A stretch of DNA of 64,000 nt from positions 62,001 to 126,000 of the forward strand of contig JAWKUA010000011.1 in NCBI GenBank assembly GCA_041398785.1. The letters run 5' to 3'. Numbering within the stretch: position 1 is the first letter of the stretch; each line of letters opens with the position of its first letter. The notes below the pieces were generated by a model that ran no database searches, was not told the DNA's origin, and saw nothing but the letters and a program-made list of their open reading frames with translations. The translations under genes and the position numbers were made by a program. Below are positions 43,673 to 52,975 of this stretch, piece after piece. This DNA comes from Planctomycetaceae bacterium. Its GTDB lineage: Bacteria > Planctomycetota > Planctomycetia > Planctomycetales > Planctomycetaceae.

Positions 43673-43747
43673 AACGTCGATCCCTGTTCAGTGGTCACTC
43701 CGTGATGGACGGACGCGAAGGCGCGCTGCTTCGTTTCGCCCGATACT

Positions 43748-45031
43748 TCATGACAGTTCCGTTTCCAGCACCATCGCCACGCCCTGGCCACCGCCGACAC
43801 ACAGAGTTGCCAGACCCCGGCGCAGATTCTTTTCCCGCAGCGCTCGCAGCAGCGTCACAACGATGCGTGTGCCGGTTGTTCCCACGGGATGTCCCAGAGC
43901 GATCGCTCCACCGTGAATGTTCAGCTTCTCCGGGTCGACAGCACCGACCGGCTGCGACAGGCTGAGTTCCTTCTGAGCAAACGTCCTGGAATCCATCGCC
44001 GCCAGACACGCCAGCACCTGCGCCGCGAAGGCTTCGTTGATTTCGATCAGGTCAAAGTCCTTCATTGCCATGCCGGTTTGCTTCAGCAGCTTTGCAGTGG
44101 CGTAAACCGGACCAAGTCCCATCCGGCGAGGATCGCAGCCGGCGATCGCGTACGACGTCACGTACCCCAGCGGTTTCGCGTCTCTGGCAGACGTTCGTTC
44201 GGCGGACATCAGAACCACAGCGGCGGCTCCGTCGGTCAGCGGGCAACTGTTGCCGGCCGTGACGGAACCACGCTTGTCGAAGATCGGACGCAGCTTCCGC
44301 AACGCCTCGATGGATTGCTTCTCGCGCGGGCCATCGTCTTTGTTGACGTCCGTGCCCTTCACGGAAACCCCGGTAATTTCGCCGCCGAAGAAGCAGCTTT
44401 CCCGCGCGATGGATGCCTTCCGGTGACTCTCCAGCGCAAACTGATCCTGAGCCTCCCGGGTGATTGAGAATTCCTTCGCCAGAACCTCCGCCGTTTCGCC
44501 CATGTTCAGACCGCTGACCGGATCCGTCAGCCCCAGCATAACTCCCATGTCGGGTTTCAGGTGCCTGGGCCGCAGCTTTGCGAACGCGCGAAGTTTTTGC
44601 AGGAATGATTTCGCTCGTCCGGCCTGGATCAGCAGTCGAGCGGTCTCCGGCCTGACCAGCATCGGGATGTTCGACATCGATTCCGTGCCGCCGGCGATGA
44701 TCGTGTGGGCTCGACCTTCGCGGAGAATCTGCCAGCCGCTGAGAATGGATTCCATCCCCGACGCGCAGTTGCGGTTGACCGTGTGAGCAACGCGATCGTG
44801 AGGCATGCCGGCCTTCAAAGCAATCACGCGCGCGATGTTGGCGGAATCGGCCGGCATCGAAACATTGCCGAAGACCAGTTCGTCAACGTCGTCGGGAGTC
44901 ACGTCGATTCGATTCAGAACTTCCTTCGTCGCGGCGACACCCAGATCAACGGCGGAGACATCAGCGAACTGCCCGAACGCCTTGCAGAACGGAGTGCGAA
45001 TTCCGGCGATAATGGCAAGCGGCTGGTTCAT
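43748..45031 (-). CDS. fadI: Acetyl-CoA C-acyltransferase (thiolase)
   Basis: The 427-residue thiolase cleaves 3-ketoacyl-CoA. It has the acyl-accepting Cys in TVNRNCASGMESILSG (about residue 89), the His in LNIHGGAIALGHPVGTTGTR and the second Cys in TLCVGGGQGVAM. Its length is nearer the FadI class (about 436) than FadA (about 387). GAGGGACCCGCATC precedes the ATG. It lies between the ligase and the FadJ-type fusion, so it probably forms the trifunctional complex with the latter. Confidence 0.9.
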   Translation of the reverse strand: MNQPLAIIAGIRTPFCKAFGQFADVSAVDLGVAATKEVLNRIDVTPDDVDELVFGNVSMPADSANIARVIALKAGMPHDRVAHTVNRNCASGMESILSGWQILREGRAHTIIAGGTESMSNIPMLVRPETARLLIQAGRAKSFLQKLRAFAKLRPRHLKPDMGVMLGLTDPVSGLNMGETAEVLAKEFSITREAQDQFALESHRKASIARESCFFGGEITGVSVKGTDVNKDDGPREKQSIEALRKLRPIFDKRGSVTAGNSCPLTDGAAAVVLMSAERTSARDAKPLGYVTSYAIAGCDPRRMGLGPVYATAKLLKQTGMAMKDFDLIEINEAFAAQVLACLAAMDSRTFAQKELSLSQPVGAVDPEKLNIHGGAIALGHPVGTTGTRIVVTLLRALREKNLRRGLATLCVGGGQGVAMVLETELS

Positions 45032-45076
45032 GATGCGGGTCCCTCGATACCGTCGTGATGCGTTGTTCAGGATGAG

Positions 45077-46792
45077 CTACGTCTTGTCCTCTCGCAGATG
45101 TCGTCGGATGACCTTCCCCAGAAAGTTCTTCGGCAGACTGTCACAGCGCTCCAGAGCTCTGGGTCGCTTGTGAGCGGCCAGATGTTCGCGGCAAAAATGA
45201 TTGATGGCGTCTTCGTCCCACTTTGACGCGTCTTTCATCACGATGAATGCCTTGACGATTTCACCGCGGTGTTCGTCGGGTACTCCGACAACGGCGGCGT
45301 CTTCCACACCGGGGAATCGTCGCAGCACGTCCTCAACTTCCCGCGGAACAACGTTGAAGGACGACGTGATGATCAGATCCTTCTTGCGGTCGACGATCTG
45401 ATACAGGCCCTCGGGCGTTCGTACTGCGATGTCGCCGGTGGACAGCCAGCCGTCGTGAATCGCCTGACGTGTCGCTTCGTCGTTCTTCCAGTAGCCGAGC
45501 ATCACCTGAGGCCCGCGGACGAGCAGTTCGCCGGATTCTCCCTTTCCCACTTCCGTCCGGCCGTCTTCGGTGCTGACCAGACGGCATTCGGTGTCCGGCA
45601 GCGGCAGGCCGATCGTGCCGTACCGGGCATTCTCATTCAGCGGACCGACGTGCGTGACCGGCGATGCTTCAGAAAGACCATAACCTTCCACAACGATGGC
45701 ACCCGTGTGCGCGGCGAACTCTTCGCCGACAGCGACTGGCAGCGTCGAACCTCCGGAAATCACCCACTTGATTGACGTCAGGTCCGCTTTGCGAGTCCGC
45801 AGATGTTCGTTCATCGCCACCAGCATCGCCGGCACGGCGTGAAACACCGTCGGCCGGTAAGTCTCGATCAGACGAATGGCCTGACGGACGTTGAACCGGT
45901 GATCCATAATCAGAGTCGCGGCCATCGCCGCGCCGCCCATCACGTTTGTCGAAAGGCCATAGCTGTGGAAGAACGGCAGCACCGACAAAAGCCGTTCCTG
46001 GCCGACGGATGCTCCGGCCCAGAAATACTGCTGCCAGGCATTGGCGACCATATTGCGATGACTCAGCGTGACCGCTTTTGGCATCCCGGTTGTGCCACCC
46101 GTCGCCAGGATGTAAGCCGGGGTCGTGGCCGGGTCGATGTCGGCCGGAACATGCTGCGGTTCGTCAGCGTCAAACCGGCCGACTTCGTCCCAGAACCAGC
46201 CGATGCGTTCGCCGGCTTCCATCCACCACCGACCGGTCTTCTTTCTTCGAAGGACCAGATATCCCAGTTGCTCGAAGACGGACAATCCGTGACGCAGTGA
46301 GATGAACAGGATCTTCGGCGGCAGTTCGTCGTCTTCATCGCCGCCGGTTGTGGTCAGCAGATGAGCCAGCATGTCCAGAGACACGACCAGCCTGCAGTCG
46401 GTGGCGTTCACCAGAGCCGTGACTTCTTCGGCGACGCACAGCGGACTGATGGCGACCGCGACTCCCCCGCGCGGCCAGATTCCGTTCAGAGCGATCAGGT
46501 ATTCGGGGATGTTGGGCAGCAGCAGACCGACTCGATCACCGGGTTCGATACCCTGCCGCTTCAGCATCGCGGCGGTTTTGCAGGCAGCCTGGTTCAGTTC
46601 CTCCCAGGACCAGGCAACATTGTTGTACAGACAGCCTGTGTGCTTCGGCAGCAGACGAGCGGCACGATCCAGCAGGCCCCAGGCAGCAATGTCGGGATAG
46701 TCCAGCGTATGCGGAACGCCCGGCGGATAGATGTCGCACGCCGGCCGAAGTTCCTCGTTCAGCGTTTCGGTCGCGGGAGTGACAGTTGCCAT
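45077..46792 (-). CDS. fadD: Long-chain acyl-CoA synthetase (AMP-forming)
   Basis: The 571-residue adenylate-forming enzyme activates fatty acids. Motifs: YILATGGTTGMPKAVTLSHR (P-loop), VVEGYGLSEASPVTHVGP, WLSTGDIAVRTPEGLYQIVD, RKKDLIITSSFNVVPREVED and the catalytic Lys near LPKNFLGKVIRRHLRE. The ATG at 46792 has GAGGTG just upstream; a GTG four codons earlier is less likely. It is the first gene of the minus-strand run with thiolase, FadJ and acyl-CoA dehydrogenase. Confidence 0.92.
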   Translation of the reverse strand: MATVTPATETLNEELRPACDIYPPGVPHTLDYPDIAAWGLLDRAARLLPKHTGCLYNNVAWSWEELNQAACKTAAMLKRQGIEPGDRVGLLLPNIPEYLIALNGIWPRGGVAVAISPLCVAEEVTALVNATDCRLVVSLDMLAHLLTTTGGDEDDELPPKILFISLRHGLSVFEQLGYLVLRRKKTGRWWMEAGERIGWFWDEVGRFDADEPQHVPADIDPATTPAYILATGGTTGMPKAVTLSHRNMVANAWQQYFWAGASVGQERLLSVLPFFHSYGLSTNVMGGAAMAATLIMDHRFNVRQAIRLIETYRPTVFHAVPAMLVAMNEHLRTRKADLTSIKWVISGGSTLPVAVGEEFAAHTGAIVVEGYGLSEASPVTHVGPLNENARYGTIGLPLPDTECRLVSTEDGRTEVGKGESGELLVRGPQVMLGYWKNDEATRQAIHDGWLSTGDIAVRTPEGLYQIVDRKKDLIITSSFNVVPREVEDVLRRFPGVEDAAVVGVPDEHRGEIVKAFIVMKDASKWDEDAINHFCREHLAAHKRPRALERCDSLPKNFLGKVIRRHLREDKT

Positions 46793-47404
46793 GTGACACC
46801 TCACTTTCGCAGTAACCCGTCCGTGGAGGACTGACCGTCGGCAATGGACGAGTCACTCCATGGTTGGCTCCATGAGGCGATCTGGCTTTCGTTGTCCAAG
46901 GCAGTCTGAACGCCGTTTTCCGCGATCCGAAGACCGCGCATCACAAACCGCTCAGACACCCATTCGTTTCATTGGGTTTGGTTACCGGAAGAAAGCAGGT
47001 CGCAGGTCGGTTTAAGAAGTCTGATGACGTCGCAGGAGTGCGGCACGCACGGGAAGGAGGAGATTCGGGTTTCGCGGTGTCCTCCGGTCATCCAGTCGGA
47101 AATGACATCGCTAAGCCGCCGTGCCGTGTGCCGCACCCTGGTTCCATGACGCCGATGAATCGTAGGCAGGCGATTATCGCCGTCAAGCTGACTTCGGTTG
47201 CGTGAACTTTGCAAGCAGATTCACGGATCAGCGATTCAGGACACACCAATCACCTGCGACAGTGCGTATTGGTACACTTCTGCGGTTGCCGTCGCGTGAG
47301 TTGTTCCGGTTGCTCCGGCATGTGGCAGGAAGGCAACTCGTGCGGTTTCCGCGACGTCCGAGCATCACCTGCAGACGACATCGAAGGAATTCGCGTCCGT
47401 CGCG
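46793..47404. other. Intergenic region, promoter side of the beta-oxidation genes
   Basis: No supported gene on either strand. It should contain the promoter for fadD. I see no clear repeat or FadR-like operator. Confidence 0.4.
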
Positions 47405-48289
47405 TCATTCCCGGTCGTAGAGCTCGTCGCGGCGCAGCGGGTTGTCCAGCGTCCCTTCGCTCACGAATCCCAGACGCTCCTCATCCATGCGATCCGCCTG
47501 CTGCTGAGACAGAAAATTGTCGCCAGGGACTTCCACACGAGTCGCGAAAGCAAACCCGCGAACGCTGCCGTCCAGAAACGACACGTTCGCCGAATCGCTG
47601 TGGCGAAAATGCACGTTGGGGAAGTTGTGACTCGGCGGTTCCAGCAGCCAGGTTTCTTCAAAGCTGAACGCAGGCGGACTGAAGCTGACCGCCTTCACCT
47701 GAGCACTATCGGCAAACACCAGAGTCTGTGACGTCGACGCAAAGTCGCGAAACCGGCGAGTAACGGGTTGCCCGCTGAGCCGTGCCGCATAGGTCGGAGG
47801 CGGCCATTCAATGCCGGACGACCGCGAAAAAAAGTGACCGTTGAAACCGAAGCCGGATGCCGGACGCCCAAAATGCACCGCGTCCATCTGCCCCGGACCG
47901 AAGTTCGGACATTGAAACGCCGAGTAGTTCGTTTCCATAAACGGGCTCAGCGGTCCGGCGGCAAAATTCAGTTGTTGCTCCGGGTCCGGCTCACGATAGT
48001 CGACCCTGCCGAACCAGAATTGTGCCGTCCCCTGGCTGCCGGAAAACGTCTGCAGAAAATTCAGGCGAGCCTGATCTTCAATGACGTAGGGAATCAGATG
48101 TCCCATGTAGACGTCGGCATAGTTGTGAACCGCCAGAGTAAGCTGCTTCAGTCGATTGCGACACTGAGTTCGACGGGCAGCTTCCCGCGCCTGCTGAACG
48201 GCCGGCAGCAGCAACCCAACCAGAACCGCGATAATCGCGATCACGACCAGCAGTTCAATCAGTGTAAAGCCTCGCCGACGATCACGCAT
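47405..48289 (-). CDS. DUF1559 prepilin-like protein
   Basis: The 294-residue protein has a type IV prepilin/pseudopilin leader: RRRGFTLIELLVVIAIIAVL with Gly-Phe cleavage site and Glu at +5, then LLPAVQQAREAARRTQCRNR, the mark of the DUF1559 family greatly expanded in planctomycetes. The C-terminus has the H-x-G-like NVSFLDGSVRGFA motif. Members are thought to be exported pseudopilins; roles are mostly unknown. GGAAGTG lies upstream. Confidence 0.9.
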   Translation of the reverse strand: MRDRRRGFTLIELLVVIAIIAVLVGLLLPAVQQAREAARRTQCRNRLKQLTLAVHNYADVYMGHLIPYVIEDQARLNFLQTFSGSQGTAQFWFGRVDYREPDPEQQLNFAAGPLSPFMETNYSAFQCPNFGPGQMDAVHFGRPASGFGFNGHFFSRSSGIEWPPPTYAARLSGQPVTRRFRDFASTSQTLVFADSAQVKAVSFSPPAFSFEETWLLEPPSHNFPNVHFRHSDSANVSFLDGSVRGFAFATRVEVPGDNFLSQQQADRMDEERLGFVSEGTLDNPLRRDELYDRE

Positions 48290-48743
48290 GAATTCACTTC
48301 CACAAGTTCTCTGTCAGCACTGCATCAGCACTGACATTGATGAGTTGTTTGCGACTGCCGCAGCCAGACAATCCGCGGCGCAAGCGCACCGGCTCAGCCA
48401 GCGCCACAGATCAAAACACGTTAGCCAGTGCATCAGGCGATTCCGGAATCGGCAGATCCGCGGCGTCCGGACAACAGCCTGCGACCCTTCAACAGCCGAA
48501 ATCACGCGATTCCTCGCTGGTGGCTGGCAGCGTACCGGTTCGCCAGGGACGGTTCAATTCGGTTTCGTGGCCGCAGGATCACTCGAATAACCCGTGGCAG
48601 CCAGTCCATTCCATCGACGCCTCCGCAGACCACGGAGCCGACCGGCCGATCGCGAAGTCACCCGCAACGGACTGCGGAAACGATGCGCGATGGGCTACAA
48701 TCGGGCGGCCGAGCCTGCCTGACCACTTACCGTGAGACATCGC
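48290..48743. other. Divergent intergenic region
   Basis: It separates the DUF1559 gene (minus) and the caspase-like gene (plus). No gene or clear repeat was found, though GCCAGCGCCACAGATCAAAA near 48400 looks like a degraded fragment of the CHWLCQC-type repeat. Confidence 0.4.
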
Positions 48744-50222
48744 ATGATGTTCAAGCCAGCAACTTTGTTTGTCGCCGTAAGTCTGACGGCGAGCGTCGGG
48801 AACTTCGCAACAGCCGAAGACTTCTTCCTGACAATCGGCGGCGGCTACACGCAGACGGAGAATCAGGTTTCGCTCGAAAACAACGTTCGGCTGTTTCAGC
48901 GAACTCTGGCGGACCTGCATCTGGGGGAACGATCCAATGACATCTATTTCTCCGATGGCGCAGATTCGACTCCCGACGTTCAGGTGGTTGATCCTCAGTC
49001 CGTTCCAAAGGCCAACCGGCTGATGGCGGAGTTCTTCGGCAGCGATGACGACCTGGGACTCTTCTACCGCAATCATCAGATTCCTCGCGTCAGGGCCGCT
49101 GCCAGTCCCGCCAATATCCGTCAATGGTTTGCAGAGACCGGCAGCCGCATGAAGTCCGGTGACCGGCTTGTGCTGTATGTGACGGCTCACGGACACCGCA
49201 GCGATGACCGAAACAACGCGTTCAACACGTCGATCGCAACCTGGAACAACACCAGCGTCAAAATGGCGGAATTCGTCCGCATGCTCGACCGACTGCCCGC
49301 GGGCGTGCAGGTGGTCACGATCATGGTGCAGTGCTACGCCGGAGGCTTCGCGCGCTACATCTTCAACGACGGTGATCCCGCGAGAGGGGTGTCGCGGCAG
49401 GCTCGATGCGGCTTCTTCGCGACGGTGCATGATCGGCCGGCCGCCGGCTGCACTCCGGAAGTCGACGAGGCCAGCTATGTGGAATACAGCACCTATTTCT
49501 TCGCAGCGCTGTCCGGACAGGATCGCAGCGGCGCGGCAATCAGGGCTCCTGACTACAACAGCGACGGCGTGGTTTCATTCGACGAAGCACACGCGTACAC
49601 GATGCTGACCGCGGATACGATCGATGTGCCCGTGACAACGTCCAGCGAATTCCTGGACGTCAACAGCCGGATCGGCGCTGCCGAGTCCGACCTTCTGACC
49701 GATGCGGAGCCGTATGATCGGATCCTGAGCCTGGCGACACCGTCCGAGTCCGCGATCCTGGAAGGCTTGTCCGAACAGCTTGGCCTGACGGGTTCGGATC
49801 GAGTCTCCACGGCGCGCCGCGAAGCACAGCCCCGACGAGGACGCGGTCGGTTTCGGGGACGCCGAAGGAACGATCCTGCCGACGAATTGCGGCGCCGCAT
49901 CGCGGCCGATCTGGAAAAACGCTGGCCGGAACTCGCCAACCTGCTGAATCCTGGAGCTATCGACCTGCTGACCGTTCGCAGCAGTGAATTCATTGCCGCA
50001 CTTGAAGGTCATCCGGATTACAGCCGCTACCGCGCACTGGCGGACAACCGACAGCCGGTCGCCGACGAACAAAAACGGATCGTGAAATATGAACGGTTCC
50101 TGCGAATCGCCGACAATGTGGTTCTGGCCGAAAACCTGAAACGCATCGGCGATTCGGAAATGCTGAAGCAGTTTCAGGCCATCGTCCGCGGCGAATCGGG
50201 GACGCTGTCGAATGGCAAATGA
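48744..50222 (+). CDS. Secreted caspase/legumain-fold cysteine peptidase with EF-hand-like loop
   Basis: The 492-residue protein has a signal peptide (MFKPATLFVAVSLTASVGN, cleavage near ATAEDF). A C13/C14-like catalytic pair is suggested by a His-Gly after a hydrophobic strand (RLVLYVTAHGHRSDD, about 140-150) and a Cys-Tyr-Ala-Gly after a second strand (VQVVTIMVQCYAGGFARY, about 190). DYNSDGVVSFDEAHAY (about 275) is a canonical calcium-binding EF-hand loop. The C-terminus (about 360-490) is charged and helical, with an Arg/Gly-rich RRGRGRFRGRRR stretch. The activity is inferred; alignment to known caspases is needed. GTG 48732 is an alternative start. Confidence 0.55.
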   Translation: MMFKPATLFVAVSLTASVGNFATAEDFFLTIGGGYTQTENQVSLENNVRLFQRTLADLHLGERSNDIYFSDGADSTPDVQVVDPQSVPKANRLMAEFFGSDDDLGLFYRNHQIPRVRAAASPANIRQWFAETGSRMKSGDRLVLYVTAHGHRSDDRNNAFNTSIATWNNTSVKMAEFVRMLDRLPAGVQVVTIMVQCYAGGFARYIFNDGDPARGVSRQARCGFFATVHDRPAAGCTPEVDEASYVEYSTYFFAALSGQDRSGAAIRAPDYNSDGVVSFDEAHAYTMLTADTIDVPVTTSSEFLDVNSRIGAAESDLLTDAEPYDRILSLATPSESAILEGLSEQLGLTGSDRVSTARREAQPRRGRGRFRGRRRNDPADELRRRIAADLEKRWPELANLLNPGAIDLLTVRSSEFIAALEGHPDYSRYRALADNRQPVADEQKRIVKYERFLRIADNVVLAENLKRIGDSEMLKQFQAIVRGESGTLSNGK

Positions 50223-50513
50223 CGCGACAGTGCGACCGCCACACATCTTTTCGCGTCGTCGATCGCAGACCGCCGCGGATACGGTGTCGACTCTTGTTTG
50301 CGGCAAGCCAGGTGACACGCATCCGCGCGACATGGCACGCAGCGCGCCTCATCGCGCGCCAGGACCGCACCATCTTCGGTGCATGCCTTTTCGCGAAACT
50401 CCACGCAACCGCAGCTCTGTCGGTTCGAAAATAGCGGTTCATCGCCGCGCCCCGATTGTTTCGTCCACGCGCGGCGCACTCCTGCGGCTCAGATTCACGA
50501 AGGGACACACAAC
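50223..50513. other. Spacer between the caspase-like and HExxH-LysM genes
   Basis: No supported gene. GAAGGGACACACAAC at the 3' end is the ribosome binding region of the next gene. Confidence 0.4.
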
Positions 50514-51209
50514 ATGGCTCTCGTCGTCGCAATTTCCAAGGGCGTCATTCCGGCTCCGCAGATCGTCAGTGAGGCCAGGGTCGTAGCGGTTTCCGGCAAC
50601 AGCCTGGCAGTCGGCTTCACTCTTCCGCAAATCCGAATTGATCTGACGGGGATTTCCTTCAAGCAGCGGCACGGTGCTTCCGGGCCGGAATTCAGTTTCG
50701 ACTTCGGCACGCTGCGGATCGACCTGAGTCAGGAGATCTTCATTTCCAGCAGCCTGACTCCGTGCGAACAGCGAAAATGGACCGCTCACGAAATCGGTCA
50801 CGCCAATGACAATCGTGACCTGATGGATCAACTGGAAGCGGAATTCACACCCTACGGAGTCATTCAGGATGTGTTCCACAACGGAACGTGGTATCCGCGG
50901 ACAGATTTTGCTCTGGTGCAGAATCTGATCCAGCAGGACATCGGCGACGCATTTCGGTCGCTGGAAGCGGCGGCGGTGGCGGCTCACGATACGGTGGCCG
51001 AATATCGGCGAGTCGCGCGGGAGATTCTGCGAGACTGTCCCGGACCGATTCATTATCGCGTCAACCGCGGTGACACGCTGTCGGCGATCGCGCTGCACTA
51101 CTACGGCACGGCGTCGCGATGGAACCGGATCTATGAAGCGAACCGTGCCACCATCGGCCCCAATCCGAACGTCATCCGCCCCGGACAAACGCTCGTCATT
51201 CCGAAGTAG
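50514..51209 (+). CDS. HExxH putative metallopeptidase fused to LysM
   Basis: The ATG at 50514 has GAAGGG at good distance. The 231-residue protein has an N-terminal beta-rich region (VISKGVIPAPQIV-like strands), a zinc-peptidase motif in EQRKWTAHEIGHANDNRDLM (HEIGH, about residue 92), a helical region with VQNLIQQDIGDAFRSLEAAA, and a C-terminal LysM (about 182-230; IHYRVNRGDTLSAIALHYYG, VIRPGQTLVIPK). No signal peptide is present. The LysM is close in style to those of contractile tail baseplate proteins, and a sheath-like gene lies at 54166. The link is speculative. Confidence 0.6.
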   Translation: MALVVAISKGVIPAPQIVSEARVVAVSGNSLAVGFTLPQIRIDLTGISFKQRHGASGPEFSFDFGTLRIDLSQEIFISSSLTPCEQRKWTAHEIGHANDNRDLMDQLEAEFTPYGVIQDVFHNGTWYPRTDFALVQNLIQQDIGDAFRSLEAAAVAAHDTVAEYRRVAREILRDCPGPIHYRVNRGDTLSAIALHYYGTASRWNRIYEANRATIGPNPNVIRPGQTLVIPK

Positions 51210-51346
51210 AATCGCGGATTCTCCGCCTGTTGTTGATCGAATCGGCATGTGCTAGCTTTCTGCTCGCCGATGCCCGGATTGTTGCTCGCGGGAGATCTCT
51301 TCGGCCGCACCCATGCCGTCAGCATGCTTCTTCCGAAAGCGATCCT

Positions 51347-52345
51347 GTGCCTGAGCTCGACTGGGCTCCGCTGCGGAGCATCATCGAAAACCATCAGTCG
51401 TTTCTGATTACCAGCCACGTCCGACCCGATGCGGATGCTCTGGGATCCGAACTGGGTATGGCGGCGATTCTGCAGGCGTTCGGAAAAAGGGTCACAATCC
51501 TGAACGCCACGGCTCCGCCGCAGAATCTGCTGTTCATGAACCGAAACGGTACCGTCTGCAAGCTGGGCGAAGATCTGGAGAAGGCCGACATCCCGCAAAC
51601 CGACGTGTGCATCGTCGTCGACACCAGCGCCTGGCAGCAGTTGGGTGCTATGGCGGACGTTGTCCAGAAGGCAGGCGGCATTCGCGTGGTGATCGATCAC
51701 CACATCAGTTCCGACAACCTGGGAGCCACGGAATTCAGGGACATTGAAGCGGCAGCGACCGGCGAACTGATCTTCGAAGCCGCCCAGGCACTGGGGATCG
51801 AATTCGACGCCGACACTGCCGCGTTTCTGTACGCCGCGATCGCCACCGACACGGGCTGGTTCCGGTTTCCGTCCACAACCGCGCGCACGATGAAAATCGC
51901 CGCCTCACTGATGCAGTGCGGCGCTGAACCGCACGTTCTGTACGGACTTGTCAATGAACAAAGGTCGCTGGCTCAGGTGCGGCTGGCGGGTCGCGTGCTG
52001 TCGAGAATTCACACCGAATGCGACGGCCGACTGGTCTGGATTTCCGCCGACAAGACCGATTTCGAAGAAACGAAAGCGCTGCCATCGGATACCGAAAGTC
52101 TGGTCAATCAATGTCTGACCGTCGCGGGTTCCGAAGCCGCATTCATCGCCGTGGAACTGCAGTCCGGAATGGTGAAGTTCAGCCTGCGCTGCCGGCCTCC
52201 CTACGACGTGGCGGCTCTGGCGGAAAAGTTCAGCGGCGGAGGACACAAGCTGGCGTCCGGTGCCACTCTGCCCGGCCCGTTCAGTGAAGCCGTGGAAAGC
52301 ATCCGGTCAGGATTTCACGCGATGCTTGCTGGCTCGGAACGCTGA
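51347..52345 (+). CDS. nrnA: DHH-family phosphoesterase NrnA (nanoRNase/pAp phosphatase)
   Basis: The protein shows the DHH motifs in order: ITSHVRPDADALGSELGMAA, VCIVVDTSAWQQLGA, IRVVIDHHISSDNLGATEF and AAIATDTGWFRFPST, then DHHA1 with KFSGGGHKLASGATLPGPF. NrnA degrades 2-5 nt RNAs and dephosphorylates pAp with Mn. The open frame extends upstream to a TTG at 51230, but that part is not family-like, so I place the start at GTG 51347 (332 residues). It is alone between unrelated genes. Confidence 0.88.
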   Translation: MPELDWAPLRSIIENHQSFLITSHVRPDADALGSELGMAAILQAFGKRVTILNATAPPQNLLFMNRNGTVCKLGEDLEKADIPQTDVCIVVDTSAWQQLGAMADVVQKAGGIRVVIDHHISSDNLGATEFRDIEAAATGELIFEAAQALGIEFDADTAAFLYAAIATDTGWFRFPSTTARTMKIAASLMQCGAEPHVLYGLVNEQRSLAQVRLAGRVLSRIHTECDGRLVWISADKTDFEETKALPSDTESLVNQCLTVAGSEAAFIAVELQSGMVKFSLRCRPPYDVAALAEKFSGGGHKLASGATLPGPFSEAVESIRSGFHAMLAGSER

Positions 52346-52975
52346 GTCCCGCGTTCCGGTGCGGGTTCCCGATTATTTGGCACCAGACCGTTTGCGCGGT
52401 TTTGCGGTGCGGCGACGCCTCTGGCCGGAAGGCGGCGGCTTCAAATGCCAGCCGAAGATCACCGCGGCCGCCCGGACAAATCACCCTGCCGCGGTCCCGG
52501 CGATTCCAACGTCTGCCTGATGTGGAGATCCCGCGGCGTGGACAAGAGCAAAAAAAACTCTGTCCAGACCGCTTGCTGCAAAATCCGGTTGACGCCCGTT
52601 TTAAACAGATAAAGTGGGCACCCACCGCCCGGGTCATGTGATCCGATCATAGTCGGCGTGACAGTCGGCCGGAACGTCCGGGTTCCCTTAGGGTGAAATC
52701 TGTAGGGTCAACTCATTTCGCTGCAAGTCGGTCTGGCAGAGCTTGGGAGAAGTGTCTTGTTGTCGCAGTGCCGTTCACTGACCAGTCGCATCGTCTGGAA
52801 GAACGACACCTGCTTCAGCGACCGCTGAAACTCATCGAACGGACGAAAGAATACAGCCCGTCCAATAAACGAGCAAGGTCGCAATCGACGAAGTTTTCCG
52901 AACGATTTCGCCCCGGCAGAACCCGCCGGTTTCGATTGACATCGAACGCGTCTGTGCTTTGTCGAGTCGGCGGGA
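52346..52975. other. Intergenic region of unclear content
   Basis: No conventional gene. On the minus strand a 29-codon frame at 52373-52462 (GTG start, then a very basic C-terminus GQRRRRTAKPRKRSGAK) is the only protein-like piece. A hairpin with an A8 loop (TGGACAAGAG/CTCTGTCCA) lies near 52540-52566. Confidence 0.4.

Noticed and set aside
46972..47667. Plus-strand frames between fadD and the DUF1559 gene
   Set aside because: They overlap the real DUF1559 gene or lack any motif and start signal.
52373..52462. 29-codon basic frame on the minus strand (GTG start, RRRR-rich tail)
   Set aside because: Too short and without start signal or known family; could be chance in GC-rich DNA, though its composition is suggestive.
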